Source: Thermoflexus sp. (GTDB lineage Bacteria; Chloroflexota; Anaerolineae; Aggregatilineales; Aggregatilineaceae). From it: a DNA stretch of 64,000 bases. Shown here in pieces: positions 63,948 through 64,000 of the stretch (position 1 is its first letter; the number at the start of each line of letters is the position of its first letter). Below the pieces are notes generated by a model. The model was not told where the DNA came from. It did no database searches and was given only the letters and a program-made list of their open reading frames with translations. Position numbers and translations under genes: made by a program. The stretch lies in the NCBI GenBank assembly GCA_020724465.1, contig DYGX01000004.1, positions 186,001 through 250,000 on the forward strand, read 5' to 3'.

Positions 63948-64000
63948 GAACGCATCATCCTCTCCCAAACTTGTCGGACAGCGACGGCCTGGCGCGCTGC

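Overview
The window is gene-dense, GC-rich bacterial chromosome with no rRNA, tRNA, phage, transposase or CRISPR locus that I can see. Coding direction changes in blocks. Genes in a block are often joined by ATGA overlaps or gaps under 20 bp, and most starts have a recognisable AGGAG-type ribosome binding site. The gene set suggests a member of the Chloroflexota, class Anaerolineae or a near relative: a three-part acyl-CoA carboxylase, a split methylmalonyl-CoA mutase with MeaB, an ATP-type and a PPi-type phosphofructokinase side by side, GAF-rich sensor kinases, many GT39-like membrane proteins, and DnaE with a C-terminal extension. That assignment is inference from gene content and composition; no marker was compared with a database.

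Layout. 1-5049 (-): three GT-C (ArnT/PMT-like) membrane glycosyltransferases, the last cut by the window edge. 5166-12721 (-): acyl-CoA carboxylase locus (biotin carrier, biotin carboxylase, carboxyltransferase) mixed with a secreted cyclophilin, a Ca2+/H+ antiporter and three unknown proteins. 12989-14665 (-): methylmalonyl-CoA mutase large subunit. 14870-20243 (-): TipA-like MerR regulator, APH-like kinase overlapping a CYTH protein, a hypothetical, 3-methyladenine glycosylase, zinc-type alcohol dehydrogenase family enzyme, lipoprotein. 20443-31404 (+): SH3b/beta-propeller protein, two paralogous GT39 proteins, TPR protein, two phosphofructokinases, AIM24-family protein set among unusual decamer repeats, UbiA prenyltransferase. 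31551-37630 (-): small hypotheticals, YbaK-like deacylase, a 1381-residue GAF-rich histidine kinase. 37853-41731 (+): GH99-like secreted protein, AEC transporter, mutase B12 subunit and meaB. 41784-42443 (-): a secreted unknown. 42878-51152 (+): membrane protein, secA, winged-helix protein, a second large histidine kinase overlapping adenosine deaminase. 51201-63947: SRAP protein, MBL hydrolase, fpg, an M23 peptidase with a membrane-anchored N-terminus, Gfo/Idh/MocA oxidoreductase, dnaE and a two-domain VOC protein.

How it fits together. The carboxylase, mutase halves and MeaB could form a propionyl-CoA to succinyl-CoA route, though no clear epimerase is present. The two phosphofructokinases suggest ATP- and PPi-linked glycolytic flux. 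Tag, Fpg, the SRAP protein and DnaE are DNA repair and replication functions spread through the window. Several exported proteins share an A-x-A/Gln signal-peptidase site.

The most unusual non-coding features are arrays of ~10-bp units (GCTG plus six mostly pyrimidine bases) around the AIM24-family gene and next to two promoters, and three promoters whose -10 box lies exactly 7 nt before the start codon, predicting leaderless mRNAs. One of these has the 19-bp spacer typical of MerR-controlled promoters.
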